In this document: positions 49,136 to 58,493 of the stretch, piece after piece
Layout of the letters: the number at the start of each line of letters is the position of its first letter
How positions within the stretch are numbered: position 1 is the stretch's first letter
Assembly (NCBI RefSeq): GCF_026898115.1
Contig: NZ_CP114036.1
Location: forward strand, 4,768,001 to 4,832,000
Direction of reading: 5' to 3'
Length of the DNA: 64,000 bases
Origin: Streptomyces sp. S465
GTDB lineage: Bacteria > Actinomycetota > Actinomycetes > Streptomycetales > Streptomycetaceae
Program-made: the position numbers and the translations under genes
Notes under the pieces: generated by a model
The model's database searches: none
The model's input: the letters and a program-made list of their open reading frames with translations, nothing else
Told to the model about the DNA's origin: nothing

Positions 49136-49711
49136 CTAGAAGGGCGGCTCGTCCGAGTAGCCGCCGGAGTTGCCGGAGCCGCCGCCCCAGCCACCACCGC
49201 CGCCCTGGCCGCCGGCCGGTGCGCCGGTCGCCCACGGGTCGTCGGCCGGAGCGCCGCCGCCCTGCTGACCGCCGCCGGGGCCACCGCCCCAGCCACCGCC
49301 GCCGCCCTGGCCGCCACCGCCGCCGTAGCCACCCTGGCCACCGCGACCGGTGGTCTTGGTGACCTTGGCCGTGGCGTTGCGCAGGCTGGCGCCGACCTCG
49401 TCGACATCCAGCTCATAGACCGTGCGCTTGATCCCCTCGCGGTCCTCGTAGGACCGCTGCTTCAGACGGCCCTGCACGATGACGCGCATGCCACGCTGAA
49501 GCGACTCGGCCACGTTCTCCGCGGCCTGCCGCCACACCGAGCACGTGAGGAAGAGGCTCTCGCCGTCCTTCCACTCGTTGGTCTGCCGGTCGAAGGTACG
49601 GGGAGTGGACGCGACGCGGAACTTCGCGACCGCCGCACCGGACGGGGTGAAGCGCAGCTCGGGGTCATCGACGAGATTGCCGACGACCGTGATGACGGTC
49701 TCGCCTGCCAT
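49136..49711 (-). CDS. ssb: Single-stranded DNA-binding protein
   Basis: A 191-residue SSB. The OB fold covers about residues 1-112 (MAGETVITVVGNLVDDPELRFTPSGAAVAKFRVAST; LFLTCSVWRQAAENVAESLQRGMRVIVQGRLKQRSYED). The middle is Gly/Gln-rich and disordered. The acidic tip DEPPF recruits partner proteins. It coats single-stranded DNA during replication and repair. It lies between rpsF and rpsR, the common arrangement. Confidence 0.97.
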   Translation of the reverse strand: MAGETVITVVGNLVDDPELRFTPSGAAVAKFRVASTPRTFDRQTNEWKDGESLFLTCSVWRQAAENVAESLQRGMRVIVQGRLKQRSYEDREGIKRTVYELDVDEVGASLRNATAKVTKTTGRGGQGGYGGGGGQGGGGGWGGGPGGGQQGGGAPADDPWATGAPAGGQGGGGGWGGGSGNSGGYSDEPPF

Positions 49712-49793
49712 TGGGGGAACCTCTCGGCGGGTACTGCTGGGCTGCTTGCTACTCGTTGCGATACGGCCCGATGACCGCTGAACGCTTACGCGG

Positions 49794-50084
49794 TCAGTGG
49801 GTCTCGGGACGGAGGACCTTGGTCCGGAGGACCGACTCGTTCAGGTTCAGCTGGCGGTCGAGCTCCTTGACGACCGCGGGCTCGGCCTGCAGGTCGATGA
49901 CCGAGTAGATGCCCTCAGGCTTCTTCTTGATCTCGTACGAGAGACGACGACGGCCCCAGGTGTCGACCTTCTCGACCTTGCCGTTGCCCTCGCGGATGAC
50001 GGAAAGGAAGTTCTCGATCAGCGGGGAGACAGCGCGCTCCTCGAGATCGGGGTCGAGGATGACCATCACCTCGTAGTGACGCAT
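49794..50084 (-). CDS. rpsF: 30S ribosomal protein S6
   Basis: A 96-residue S6: MRHYEVMVILDPDLEERAVSP, then WGRRRLSYEIKKKPEGIYSVIDLQAEPAVVKELDRQLNLNESVLRTKVLR. It pairs with S18 in the 30S platform. The ATG at 50084 has an ideal AAAGGAGGTGG. It is the first gene of rpsF-ssb-rpsR-rplI. Confidence 0.98.
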   Translation of the reverse strand: MRHYEVMVILDPDLEERAVSPLIENFLSVIREGNGKVEKVDTWGRRRLSYEIKKKPEGIYSVIDLQAEPAVVKELDRQLNLNESVLRTKVLRPETH

Positions 50085-50113
50085 GTGGAACCCACCTCCT
50101 TTGGACTCAGCGG

Positions 50114-50130
50114 CCACGGTCGTTCCGTGG
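50114..50130 (-). promoter_or_regulatory. Hairpin in the rpsF leader
   Basis: CCACGG/CCGTGG with a 5-base loop, 30 bp before the rpsF start on its strand. It may be part of an S6:S18-type autoregulatory leader, but I cannot confirm the conserved bulge. A 12-bp palindrome GTCTGCGCAGAC lies at 50161-50172. Confidence 0.35.
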
Positions 50131-50312
50131 CAGGAGGGTCGTGATGCGTTCCGCGTCGGCGTCTGCGCAGACACCACCGCGGACGGTACACAGTACCCGC
50201 CTCCGGCCTCCCGCTTGAAATCCGGGCGTCTTGGCCCGCAATCTGTACACATCGGGTGTGAGCGGCATTACAGTTCGCCGCCCTGCTCTATGTGCCTATC
50301 TGGAGGTGCCCC

Positions 50313-50630
50313 ATGGCACAGGCAGCACGAACCCACCACGGCTTGTTCACCTTCCTGGACACCGATGGCAAGTCGCATCCCGTGGAGAACACCATCGCCG
50401 TGGTGACCGTGGTGATCGGCGTAATCGCCTTTGTCACGGCTCATTTCCCCCATCTCCACCTGGTCAGCTCATGGGTCGGGCTGGTCGGCATGTGCACGGG
50501 TGCGTGGGGCCAGCTGCGGTCCGCGACTACCGGTGAGCGGTTCCTGCTGATCATCGGGCTCGGTGCCTCCGCGGTCGGCTTCTACCTCGGCATGGCCCAC
50601 GGAGGCCTCTTCGGCGGCGTGCTGGGCTGA
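50313..50630 (+). CDS. Small membrane protein, unknown function
   Basis: A 105-residue protein with a polar N-terminus (LFTFLDTDGKSHPVENTIA) and three hydrophobic helices (about 29-47, 52-70 and 80-103). A TGGAGGTG ribosome site precedes the ATG. It is of a kind conserved next to rpsF in Streptomyces (memory); I do not know its role. It is followed by femX on the same strand, 118 bp away. Confidence 0.82.
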   Translation: MAQAARTHHGLFTFLDTDGKSHPVENTIAVVTVVIGVIAFVTAHFPHLHLVSSWVGLVGMCTGAWGQLRSATTGERFLLIIGLGASAVGFYLGMAHGGLFGGVLG

Positions 50631-50748
50631 GCCCGGCCGGGGCCCGGTTGTCCCCAGGCCCGAACAGGGCGCGTCCCTGTCGCAGTAGGCTTCGGCGCGA
50701 GAGCCGGAGCCCCGACCCTGGGGACAAACCTGCCGAGGAGCGCCCCGC

Positions 50749-51867
50749 ATGAGCCTGACCCTGAGGACGATCAGCCGAGAGCAGCATCTGGCGTACATCC
50801 AGAGCCTGCCGGCGGCCAGCCACATGCAGGTCCCGGCGTGGGCCGACGTCAAGTCGGAGTGGCGCTCGGAGAGCCTCGGCTGGTTCGACGCCACGGGCCA
50901 GCTCGTCGGCGTCGGCCTCGTCCTCTACCGCCAGCTGCCCAAGATCAAGCGCTACCTCGCCTATCTGCCCGAGGGTCCGGTCATCAACTGGTACGCACCC
51001 AACCTCGAGGAGTGGCTGCGCCCGATGCTCGCGCATCTCAAGCAGCAGGGCGCGTTCTCCGTGAAGATGGGCCCGCCGGTCATCATCCGCCGGTGGGACG
51101 CCTCCGCGATCAAGTCCGGCATCCAGAACCCGGACGTGAAGCGGCTGCGCGATGTCGAGGCGACCTTCATCGAGCCGCGCGCCTTCGAAGTGGCCGAGCG
51201 GCTGCGGCGAATGGGCTGGCAGCAGGGCGAGGACGGCGGGGCCGGCTTCGGTGACGTCCAGCCGCGGTACGTCTTCCAGGTGCCGCTGGCCAACCGCTCC
51301 CTGGAGGATGTCCACAAGGGCTTCAACCAGCTGTGGCGCCGCAACATCAAGAAGGCCGAGAAGGCTGGTGTCGAGGTCGTCCAGGGCGGCTACGAGCATC
51401 TGCCCGAGTGGCAGCGGCTCTACGAGATCACCGCGGAGCGCGACCACTTCCGGCCCCGCCCGCTCAGCTACTTCCAGCGCATGTGGACGGCCCTCAACAC
51501 CGAGGACCCCAACCGGATGCGCCTGTACTTCGCGATGCACGAGAACGAGGCCGTGGCCGCCGCCACGATGCTGATCGTCGGAGGCCATGTCTGGTACTCC
51601 TACGGTGCCTCCGCCAACCACAAGCGCGAGGTCCGGCCCTCTAACGCGATGCAGTGGCGGATGCTCCGCGACGCGTACGCACTGGGCGCGACCGTCTACG
51701 ACCTGCGCGGCATCAGCGACTCCCTCGATGAGACGGACCATCTCTTCGGTCTGATCCAGTTCAAGGTGGGCACCGGTGGGCAGGCTGCCGAGTACCTCGG
51801 CGAGTGGGACTTCCCGCTCAACAAGCTCCTGCACAAGGCGCTCGACATCTACATGTCGCGCCGTTGA
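50749..51867 (+). CDS. femX: FemX-type peptidoglycan bridge peptidyltransferase
   Basis: A 372-residue FemABX-family enzyme that uses aminoacyl-tRNA to add the first glycine to the peptidoglycan stem peptide. It consists of two GNAT-like domains: PAWADVKSEWRSESLGWFD and YLPEGPVINW in the first; FNQLWRRNIKKAEKAGVEV, FAMHENEAVAAATMLIVGGHVWYSYGASANHKREVRPSNAMQWRMLRDA in the second; then DLRGISDSLDETDHLFGLIQFKVGTGG. Start context is GAGGAGCGCCCCGC before ATG. It is followed by the alanine-racemase-like gene. Confidence 0.92.
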   Translation: MSLTLRTISREQHLAYIQSLPAASHMQVPAWADVKSEWRSESLGWFDATGQLVGVGLVLYRQLPKIKRYLAYLPEGPVINWYAPNLEEWLRPMLAHLKQQGAFSVKMGPPVIIRRWDASAIKSGIQNPDVKRLRDVEATFIEPRAFEVAERLRRMGWQQGEDGGAGFGDVQPRYVFQVPLANRSLEDVHKGFNQLWRRNIKKAEKAGVEVVQGGYEHLPEWQRLYEITAERDHFRPRPLSYFQRMWTALNTEDPNRMRLYFAMHENEAVAAATMLIVGGHVWYSYGASANHKREVRPSNAMQWRMLRDAYALGATVYDLRGISDSLDETDHLFGLIQFKVGTGGQAAEYLGEWDFPLNKLLHKALDIYMSRR

Positions 51868-51933
51868 CCACGATTCGCTGTTTCCCATACCTCCAATACA
51901 CCGCGGCAACGAGAAAGGTTCCGGGACCGGCCA

Positions 51934-52965
51934 ATGGCTCTCACCCTCTACGTCGACACCGCGCGCTGGCGGGCGCACCAGCAGATGGTGATCCAGCAGT
52001 TCCCAGGGATAGTCCCGGTCTGCAAAGGCAACGGCTACGGCTTCGGCCATGAACGGCTGGCCGAGGAGGCCGCCCGCATCGGCACCGACATCCTCGCGGT
52101 CGGGACCACGTACGAGGCCGCCCGGATGAAGGACTTCTTCAGCGGTGACCTGCTCGTGCTCACCCCCTTCCGCCGCGGTGAGGAGCCGGTGCCGCTGCCG
52201 GACCGGGTGATCCGCTCGGTCTCGTCGGTCGACGGCGTCTACGGCCTGGTGAACGCGCGTGTGGTCATCGAGGTCATGAGCAGCATGAAGCGGCACGGCG
52301 TCACCGAGGAGGACCTGCCCAAACTGCACGCCGCGATAGAGAACGTCCGGCTGGAGGGGTTCGCCATCCACCTCCCGCTCGACCGCACCGACGGACTGGA
52401 CGCGGTCGAGGAGGTCATCGCCTGGATGGACCGCCTGCGGGCGGCGCGGCTGCCGCTGCACACCATGTTCGTCAGCCACCTCAACGCCGAGGAACTGGCC
52501 CGGCTCCAGCAGCAGTTCCCGCAGACCCGCTTCCGGGCGCGCATCGGCACCCGGCTGTGGCTGGGCGACCACGATTCGACGGAGTACCGGGGCTCGGTGC
52601 TCGACGTCACCCGCGTGGCGAAGGGCGACCGCTTCGGCTACCGCCAGCAGAAGGCCGCCTCCGACGGCCATCTGGTCGTCGTCGCCGGCGGCACCTCCCA
52701 CGGCGTCGGCCTGGAGGCCCCCAAGGCACTGCACGGTGTGATGCCCCGCGCCAAGGGCGTCGCCCGCGCCGGTCTCGCGACCGTCAACCGCAACCTCTCG
52801 CCGTTCGTGTGGGCGGGCAAGCAGCGGTGGTTCGCCGAGCCGCCGCATATGCAGGTGTCCATCCTGTTCGTGCCCAGCGATGTCCAGGCGCCCCAGGTGG
52901 GGGATGAGCTGGTGGCGCATCTGCGGCACACCACGACGCAGTTCGACCGGCTGCTCGACCGCTGA
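51934..52965 (+). CDS. Alanine racemase-like PLP protein
   Basis: A 343-residue protein with an alanine racemase N-terminal barrel. PLP lysine is Lys31 in PVCKGNGYGFGHERLAEEAARIG. The usual C-terminal domain motifs are altered and the catalytic Tyr context is not obvious, so its activity is uncertain. It sits 66 bp after femX, suggesting a joint role in peptidoglycan precursor handling. AAAGGTTCCGGG precedes the ATG. An ordinary biosynthetic Alr is probably encoded elsewhere. Confidence 0.85.
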   Translation: MALTLYVDTARWRAHQQMVIQQFPGIVPVCKGNGYGFGHERLAEEAARIGTDILAVGTTYEAARMKDFFSGDLLVLTPFRRGEEPVPLPDRVIRSVSSVDGVYGLVNARVVIEVMSSMKRHGVTEEDLPKLHAAIENVRLEGFAIHLPLDRTDGLDAVEEVIAWMDRLRAARLPLHTMFVSHLNAEELARLQQQFPQTRFRARIGTRLWLGDHDSTEYRGSVLDVTRVAKGDRFGYRQQKAASDGHLVVVAGGTSHGVGLEAPKALHGVMPRAKGVARAGLATVNRNLSPFVWAGKQRWFAEPPHMQVSILFVPSDVQAPQVGDELVAHLRHTTTQFDRLLDR

Positions 52966-53002
52966 ACCCGCGCCGCCGGGAGTGAGCTCCCGTCCCCGAG
53001 GC

Positions 53003-54493
53003 TCACTCCCGGTGGACGCCCCAGTCCACCAGCACCACGCCGTCGTCGTACCTGGACGCGCGCCGCGCCTCTCCCAGGACGAACGCGTCCGGGGCCCGGT
53101 CCAGCACGCCTCCCCCGGGGTCGTCCGAACCGTCCTGCCGCACCGGGTCCCGCTCCGGCACCAGCGCGTCCCGGACGACCAGGGCGCACAGGTAGAGCGT
53201 CCCCAGCAGATGCACGACGATCGCCAGCTGATAGCCCTCCGCGGGCAGCCCCCGGTGCTGATCACCGCTGCCCATGTACGCGAGGTACATCCAGATCCCG
53301 AGGAAATACATCACCTCGCACGCCTGCCAGACCAGGAAGTCCCGCCAGCGCGGTCGTGCCAGCGCCGCCAGTGGGATCAGCCACAGCACGTACTGCGGTG
53401 AGTAGACCTTGTTGGTGAGCACGAAGCCCGCGACGACCAGGAAGGCCAGCTGGGCCAGGCGCGGACGGCGCGGGGCGCACAGGGCGAGCGCCGCCACACC
53501 GACGCAGGCCAGGATCATCAGCAGGGTTCCGTAGGTGTTGACGTCCTCCAGGGGGTCCCCGGTGCGCTGCGAGATGATCAGCCACAGGGAGCCGAAGTCG
53601 ACCGGGCGCTCCTGGCTGAAGGTGTAGAAGGTCTTCCAGCCGTCGCGGATGTGCAGGCCCCCGCCCTGCGTCGTGATCATCACGGGGACGTTCACCACGA
53701 GCCAGGCGGCCACGGCCCCGCCGGCCGCCGACCAGAAGGCCCGCAGCCGACCCGCGCGCAGGCAGAGCACCAGCAGCGGACCGAGCAGCAGCACGGGGTA
53801 GAGCTTCGCGGCCGTCGCGAGCCCCAGCAGCACACCGGCGGCCATCGGGCGGCTGCGGGACCACACCAGCAGGGCGGCGGCCGTGAGCGCGACGGCGAAC
53901 AGATCCCAGTTGATGGTGGATGTGAGCGCGAAGGCGGGGGCCAGGGCGACCAGCAGCGCGTCCCAGGGGCGGCGGCGGTGCGTACGGGCCACACAGACCG
54001 CGATGACCGCGGTGCAGACCATCAGCATGCCCGCGTTGACCAGCCAGTAGATCTGCTCACGGTGCTGGATGGAGCCGCCGGACGGGGTCATCCAGGAGGC
54101 GACCTCCATGAAGAGCCCGGTCAGGACGGGGTACTCCAGGTATTGCATCCCGCCCGAGACGCTGTCCGGTATGCGGTCGAAATACGGGACGAGGTCGTCG
54201 GCGAAGCCGCGACCGTTGTAGAGGTGCGGTATGTCGGAGTAGCAGGCATGGGTGTACTGGGCGGTGGCGCCGTGGAACCAGCCGCCGTCGTAGCACGGCA
54301 GCTTCTGCACCATGCCCAGGGCAAACATGCCGATGGCGACGATCGCCACGATCCGCACCGGAGTCCACCAGCTCGTGCCGAGCAGGGCCCGGCGCCCGGC
54401 CGGCCCACCGATCAGCTCGCTGCCGGCCGCGGCCACCGGGTCCTCGGCGGTCGGCCTGACGGGCTGGGCCTGTGGGTCCTCGCGCACGCTCAT
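53003..54493 (-). CDS. GT87-type polyprenyl-phosphate glycosyltransferase (DUF2029)
   Basis: A 496-residue membrane protein with about ten helices from residue 45 on. MQYLEYPVLTGLFMEVASWM, NWDLFAVALTAAALLVWSRSRPMAAGVLLGLATAAKLYPVLLLGPLLVL and NKVYSPQYVLWLIPLAAL match GT87 mannosyltransferases that use polyprenyl-phosphate sugars outside the membrane. It may glycosylate phospholipid or cell-wall polymers. The ATG at 54493 has AGGATGGGGCC before it; either a weak ribosome site or a leaderless start is possible. It converges with the racemase-like gene. Confidence 0.86.
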   Translation of the reverse strand: MSVREDPQAQPVRPTAEDPVAAAGSELIGGPAGRRALLGTSWWTPVRIVAIVAIGMFALGMVQKLPCYDGGWFHGATAQYTHACYSDIPHLYNGRGFADDLVPYFDRIPDSVSGGMQYLEYPVLTGLFMEVASWMTPSGGSIQHREQIYWLVNAGMLMVCTAVIAVCVARTHRRRPWDALLVALAPAFALTSTINWDLFAVALTAAALLVWSRSRPMAAGVLLGLATAAKLYPVLLLGPLLVLCLRAGRLRAFWSAAGGAVAAWLVVNVPVMITTQGGGLHIRDGWKTFYTFSQERPVDFGSLWLIISQRTGDPLEDVNTYGTLLMILACVGVAALALCAPRRPRLAQLAFLVVAGFVLTNKVYSPQYVLWLIPLAALARPRWRDFLVWQACEVMYFLGIWMYLAYMGSGDQHRGLPAEGYQLAIVVHLLGTLYLCALVVRDALVPERDPVRQDGSDDPGGGVLDRAPDAFVLGEARRASRYDDGVVLVDWGVHRE

Positions 54494-54636
54494 GGCCCCA
54501 TCCTGCCGTACGGGTCCCACGGGAGGAGTCAGGACCGCCCCAGCGGCCACTGAGCGCGCCGCGGACGTCGGGACGAGCTTGCGCTCGGGGGACGGGGTGC
54601 CAGAGGCGCAGAGAGCCGTCCAGGGCCCTGAACGGC

Positions 54637-54677
54637 GCCGGCCGCGCCGGAGCGGGGTTCGCTCCGGCGCGGCCGGC
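54637..54677. terminator. Hairpin after the PBP gene
   Basis: GCCGGCCGCGCCGGAGC (54637-54653) pairs perfectly with 54661-54677, a 17-bp stem with a 7-base loop. Confidence 0.88.
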
Positions 54678-54709
54678 GAGTGTGAACGGGCCGTACGGGG
54701 TGGTACGGG

Positions 54710-57376
54710 CTAGTTCTCCCTTCTGGCCCCGGACGGGCCGCCGAATATGCCACCAGGGCCGCCCGGCCCTTCCGTGGTCGGCGTCGTGGACGGATCGTCC
54801 GGCTGGTCGTCCCCGCCGCCGTTCTCGCCGCCGCCGTTGTCGTGGCAGTTGAAGTCCAGCGGGTCGCAGCTCGGGGTTTCCGTGGGCGTCTCCGTCGGAG
54901 TCTCCGTGGGCGTCTCCGTCGGAGTCTCCGTGGGCGTCTCCGTCGGAGTCTCCGTGGGCGACTTCGACGGCGGAGGCGGGGTGGGGCTCGCGTCCTCGCC
55001 GTAGATCTTCTCGCCGATCGGAGTGGCCGCGGGGAAGTCCTTGACCGGCTCGCCCTTCAGGGCGCCGCGCATGTAGTCGGCCCAGATCTCCGCCGGGAAC
55101 GACGCACCGTGGATCGTCAGCTTGCCGCCCACGCCACGCATGGACAGGAACTTCTGGTTCTTGGCCTGGTCGTCGACCCGCCACATGCCGATCGCGGTGG
55201 ACAGCTGCGGGGTGTAGCCGGAGAACCAGGCCGACTTGTTCTCGTCGGTGGTTCCGGTCTTGCCCGCGGCCGGACGGCCGATCTGCGCCGAGGATCCGGT
55301 GCCGTGCTCGACCACGTTCTTCAGAACGTCGGTGACGTTGTTCGCCACGTTCGAGTCGAACGCCCGGGTGAGCTTGGCGTCCTGCTCGTGGTCGTAGACA
55401 GTGCCGTCCTTGTCCTCGACCCGCTCGACCGAGTACGGCTCGGCCTGCTGGCCGCTGGCCGCAAAGGTCGCGTACGCCCCGGCGAGCCGGATGGCGCTGG
55501 GTGCGGAGGTGCCGAGCGAGAACGTCGGGGTGATCGAGGCCAGCTGCTCCTTGCTGAGGCCCGCGGCCAGGGCCGCGTCCCGCACCTTGTCGGTGCCGAC
55601 GTCCATGCCCAGCTGGATGTACGGGGTGTTCACCGAGAACTGCATCGCGGTGCGCAGGCTGATCCGGCCCTTGTCCTCGTCACCGTCGTTCCGCTGGTGC
55701 CACTCACGGCCGTCCTTGTCGTGCCAGACGGTGCCGTCGTAGTCCCGCAGCGTCACCTTGTTGTCGCCGTTGTAGACACTGCTCGGCGAGACCAGGGTGC
55801 GCTCGGAGTCGGGTTGGTCCCGTGGGCCCTCCGGATCCCGGACGCCGTCGGTCATCGCGGCGGCCAGCACGAAGGGCTTGAAGGTCGAGCCCACCTGGAC
55901 ACCGGTGTAGTCCGCGTTGTTGCGATAGTGCTCCAGCGCGTCCTTACCGCCGTAGATGGCCACGATCTTGCCCGTCTTGGGCTCCACGGAGGCGCCGCCG
56001 AACTGGACGTATTTGTCGACCTCGCGCTCCTTCGGCTTGATGTTCTCCTTGGTGACCTTCTCGACCGCCCGGGTCAGCTCATTGATCTTGTTCCGGTCGA
56101 AGGTGGTGTGAATCTGATAGCCACCCTTGTCCAGCTGGTTCTTGCTGATGCCGGTATTGGCGACGATGTAGTTGTCGGCGAGGTCGGTCAGATAGCCGAT
56201 CTGCCCCTGCTTGTTCGTGGCCACCTTCGGGTCCCGCGGCATCGGGAAACCCTTGCCGACCCACTTCTGGGCCTCGGTCTCGGACATCCGGTGCACGTCG
56301 ACCTCGCGCTTGAGGATCCACGACCAGCGGGCCTTGGCGCGCTTGGTGTTGGCCTCCTTGGTGGCCGCGGCGCCGTAGCCGCCGTTGGGGTCGTAGAGGT
56401 TCGGGCCGTTGAGCGTCGAGGCCAGGAAGGCGCTCTGGCTCGGCGTCAGGTCCTCGCAGTCCCGGTCGTAGTAGGCGCGCGCCGCCGCCTGGCAGCCGTA
56501 GGCCCCGCGTCCGTAGTACGCGGTGTTGAGATACCCCGCGAGGATCTCGTCCTTGTCCATGTCCAGTCCGACCTTGACGGAAATGAACAGTTCCTTGACC
56601 TTGCGGGTGATGGTCTGCGACTGGTCCAGGTAGGTGTTCTTCACATACTGCTGGGTGATGGTCGAGCCACTCTGGGTCGCACCGCCCTTGGCCATGTTGA
56701 AGACCGCGCGGGCGATACCCATCGGGTCGACGCCGCTGTCGTCGTAGAAGCTGGCGTTCTCCGCGGAGATCACCGCGTTCTGCATGGACTTGGGAATCTT
56801 GCTGAGGGGGACGATCTGGCGGTTGAGGTCACCACCGCCGGAGACCACCATCTGCTTGCCGTCCGCCCAGTAGTAGACGTTCTTCTGGGTCTGGGACGCG
56901 GCCTGGGCGGTCGGTACCTGCACCAGCCACAGCCCTATGCCGACGGCGCCGAGAAGCACCGCGAAGAAGAAGAGGAAGGTGCCCGTCACCAGCTTCCAGG
57001 ACGGGACCCAGCGCCGGAAACCCGACTTGCCCGCACGCGGGTAGTCGATGAAGCGCTTCTTGGCGGGACGCCCGTCGCCCCCCGCGCCGCGGCCGCGGCC
57101 ACCGGCCGCCCGCCGACCGCCACCGCGGCCACCGCGGCCCGCGCCGCCCGCGCCCGGATCCGCTGCGCGTCTACGGCCGCCGCCACGTTGGGCGGCCCGC
57201 CGGGCCGCCGCCCGGCCGCCGTAAGGACGCTCCTCACCATGCGGGGTGGCGGCTGATCCGGCCGCGGCGTTGTGCGTCGGTGCTGCGCGACGGCCGGACG
57301 ACTGCTGTCCGGCTCGCCGGGCCGCGGCTCGTCCGCCACCCTGGGGCTGCGGCGGCTTGCGACGGTGCTCGCTCAT
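54710..57376 (-). CDS. Class A penicillin-binding protein (transglycosylase/transpeptidase)
   Basis: An 888-residue bifunctional PBP. Residues 1-125 are a Gly/Arg-rich cytoplasmic tail. A single membrane anchor lies at about 127-153. The GT51 domain has catalytic Glu206 in ISAENASFYDD and STITQQYVKN. The transpeptidase domain has SxxK in GSTFKPF, SVN and KTGTTD. The tail is a TETP repeat (about seven copies), a CDPLDFNCHD motif and a Gly/Pro-rich end. It polymerises and cross-links peptidoglycan. The ATG follows GAGGAGAA at 8 bases. It diverges from a PadR regulator with an operator between them. Confidence 0.95.
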   Translation of the reverse strand: MSEHRRKPPQPQGGGRAAARRAGQQSSGRRAAPTHNAAAGSAATPHGEERPYGGRAAARRAAQRGGGRRRAADPGAGGAGRGGRGGGRRAAGGRGRGAGGDGRPAKKRFIDYPRAGKSGFRRWVPSWKLVTGTFLFFFAVLLGAVGIGLWLVQVPTAQAASQTQKNVYYWADGKQMVVSGGGDLNRQIVPLSKIPKSMQNAVISAENASFYDDSGVDPMGIARAVFNMAKGGATQSGSTITQQYVKNTYLDQSQTITRKVKELFISVKVGLDMDKDEILAGYLNTAYYGRGAYGCQAAARAYYDRDCEDLTPSQSAFLASTLNGPNLYDPNGGYGAAATKEANTKRAKARWSWILKREVDVHRMSETEAQKWVGKGFPMPRDPKVATNKQGQIGYLTDLADNYIVANTGISKNQLDKGGYQIHTTFDRNKINELTRAVEKVTKENIKPKEREVDKYVQFGGASVEPKTGKIVAIYGGKDALEHYRNNADYTGVQVGSTFKPFVLAAAMTDGVRDPEGPRDQPDSERTLVSPSSVYNGDNKVTLRDYDGTVWHDKDGREWHQRNDGDEDKGRISLRTAMQFSVNTPYIQLGMDVGTDKVRDAALAAGLSKEQLASITPTFSLGTSAPSAIRLAGAYATFAASGQQAEPYSVERVEDKDGTVYDHEQDAKLTRAFDSNVANNVTDVLKNVVEHGTGSSAQIGRPAAGKTGTTDENKSAWFSGYTPQLSTAIGMWRVDDQAKNQKFLSMRGVGGKLTIHGASFPAEIWADYMRGALKGEPVKDFPAATPIGEKIYGEDASPTPPPPSKSPTETPTETPTETPTETPTETPTETPTETPSCDPLDFNCHDNGGGENGGGDDQPDDPSTTPTTEGPGGPGGIFGGPSGARREN
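54876..54960. repeat. 24-bp tandem repeat in the PBP C-terminus
   Basis: A 24-bp unit built from TCTCCGTGGGCG and TCTCCGTCGGAG repeats about 3.5 times and encodes the TETP tract. Confidence 0.88.
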
Positions 57377-57733
57377 GGAACGACTTCTCCTCGGGCAGGC
57401 GCTATCGCCTGAAAGCGGCAGGTGGCTTCCGGTCCCCCCCATGTGCGATCCGGTCGCACCAGGCAACCGGACGCACTGCATCCCAGACGAGGACGCTTCG
57501 TGGCGTCACTTGGTTCCCATAGGTCTGCATGGCGAACAGAGTACGCACGGTCAAAACCAGCCCACCCGCCACCTTCGCTGCATAACCGTCAGATCGATTG
57601 CCACGAATTGGTGATGTGACGGCGTTCACCGTGGTCCCCCTTGTCCCGCCAAGAGCGCGGTTCTATCGTCTGGATGTATCGAGTCGATACATCAGCTCGG
57701 CATAGCGGATCCACAGGAGAGGGGAGGCAGGGG
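57377..57733. promoter_or_regulatory. PBP-PadR divergent region
   Basis: A 357-bp gap with the PBP promoter side on the left (A/T-richer near 57590-57620) and a PadR-type operator on the right. No coding sequence is supported. Confidence 0.5.
57673..57693. promoter_or_regulatory. PadR-type operator
   Basis: GATGTATCG-AGT-CGATACATC, a perfect 9+3+9 palindrome 40 bp before the padR start. Its size and place fit autoregulation by the encoded PadR protein. Confidence 0.75.
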
Positions 57734-58444
57734 ATGAGCAGACGCTCCGGCGTCCTGGAGTTCGCCATCCTCGGCCTGCTGCGTGAGTCTCCGATGCACG
57801 GATACGAGCTGCGGAAGCGGCTCAACACCTCACTCGGGGTGTTCCGTGCCTTCAGCTACGGCAGCCTCTATCCCTGCCTCAAGACGCTGGTCGCCAACGG
57901 CTGGTTGATCGAGGAGTCCGGCACCGCCGCACAGGACGCGCCCGCGGCGCCCCTCTCCGGCCGCCGGGCGAAGATCGTCTACAGGCTGACGGCGGCGGGG
58001 AAGGAGCGGTTCGAAGAGCTGCTCTCCCACACCGGGCCGGACGCCTGGGAGGACGAACACTTCGGCGTCCGTTTCGCCTTCTTCGGCCAGACGTCACGGG
58101 ACGTGCGGATGCGGGTGCTCGAAGGACGGCGCAGCCGCCTGGAGGAGCGCCTGGACAAGATGCGCGCCGCCATGGCCCGCACCCGCGAGCGGCTGGACGA
58201 CTACACCCTCGAGCTACAGCGACACGGTATGGAGTCGGTGGAGCGCGAGGTGCGCTGGCTGAACGAGCTGATCGAGAGCGAGCGGGCCGGGCGCGACCAG
58301 CGTGACGGCACCGCCGGGCAGGACGGGACGACCGATCGGGACGCGGACCGGTCTCCACAGCAGAACCAGTCAGGAGATGCGGGCGGCCCGCCCCGGTACC
58401 GGGGTGGTTCCCGGCCGGATCCGTCCGATGACACCGCCAAGTGA
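57734..58444 (+). CDS. PadR-family transcriptional regulator
   Basis: A 236-residue regulator. The winged helix has LEFAILGLLRESPMHGYELRKRLNTSLGVFRAFSYGSLYPCLKTLVANGWLIEE (residues 6-60). A long helical dimerisation domain with a C-terminal coiled coil (LEERLDKMRAAMARTRERLDDYTLELQRHG) follows, then a disordered Gly/Asp tail of ~50 residues. GGGGAGG lies upstream of the ATG. Inositol-phosphate synthase follows 49 bp downstream, so it may be co-transcribed with or regulate it. Confidence 0.93.
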   Translation: MSRRSGVLEFAILGLLRESPMHGYELRKRLNTSLGVFRAFSYGSLYPCLKTLVANGWLIEESGTAAQDAPAAPLSGRRAKIVYRLTAAGKERFEELLSHTGPDAWEDEHFGVRFAFFGQTSRDVRMRVLEGRRSRLEERLDKMRAAMARTRERLDDYTLELQRHGMESVEREVRWLNELIESERAGRDQRDGTAGQDGTTDRDADRSPQQNQSGDAGGPPRYRGGSRPDPSDDTAK

Positions 58445-58493
58445 GGCCCGGCGTCCGCGGGGCCTCGTCCAGTACACACAGGGAGCAACCGGA

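Noticed and set aside
50551..53265. 904-codon antisense frame across femX and the racemase-like gene
   Set aside because: Same GC-skew artefact; both plus-strand genes have intact motifs and ribosome sites.
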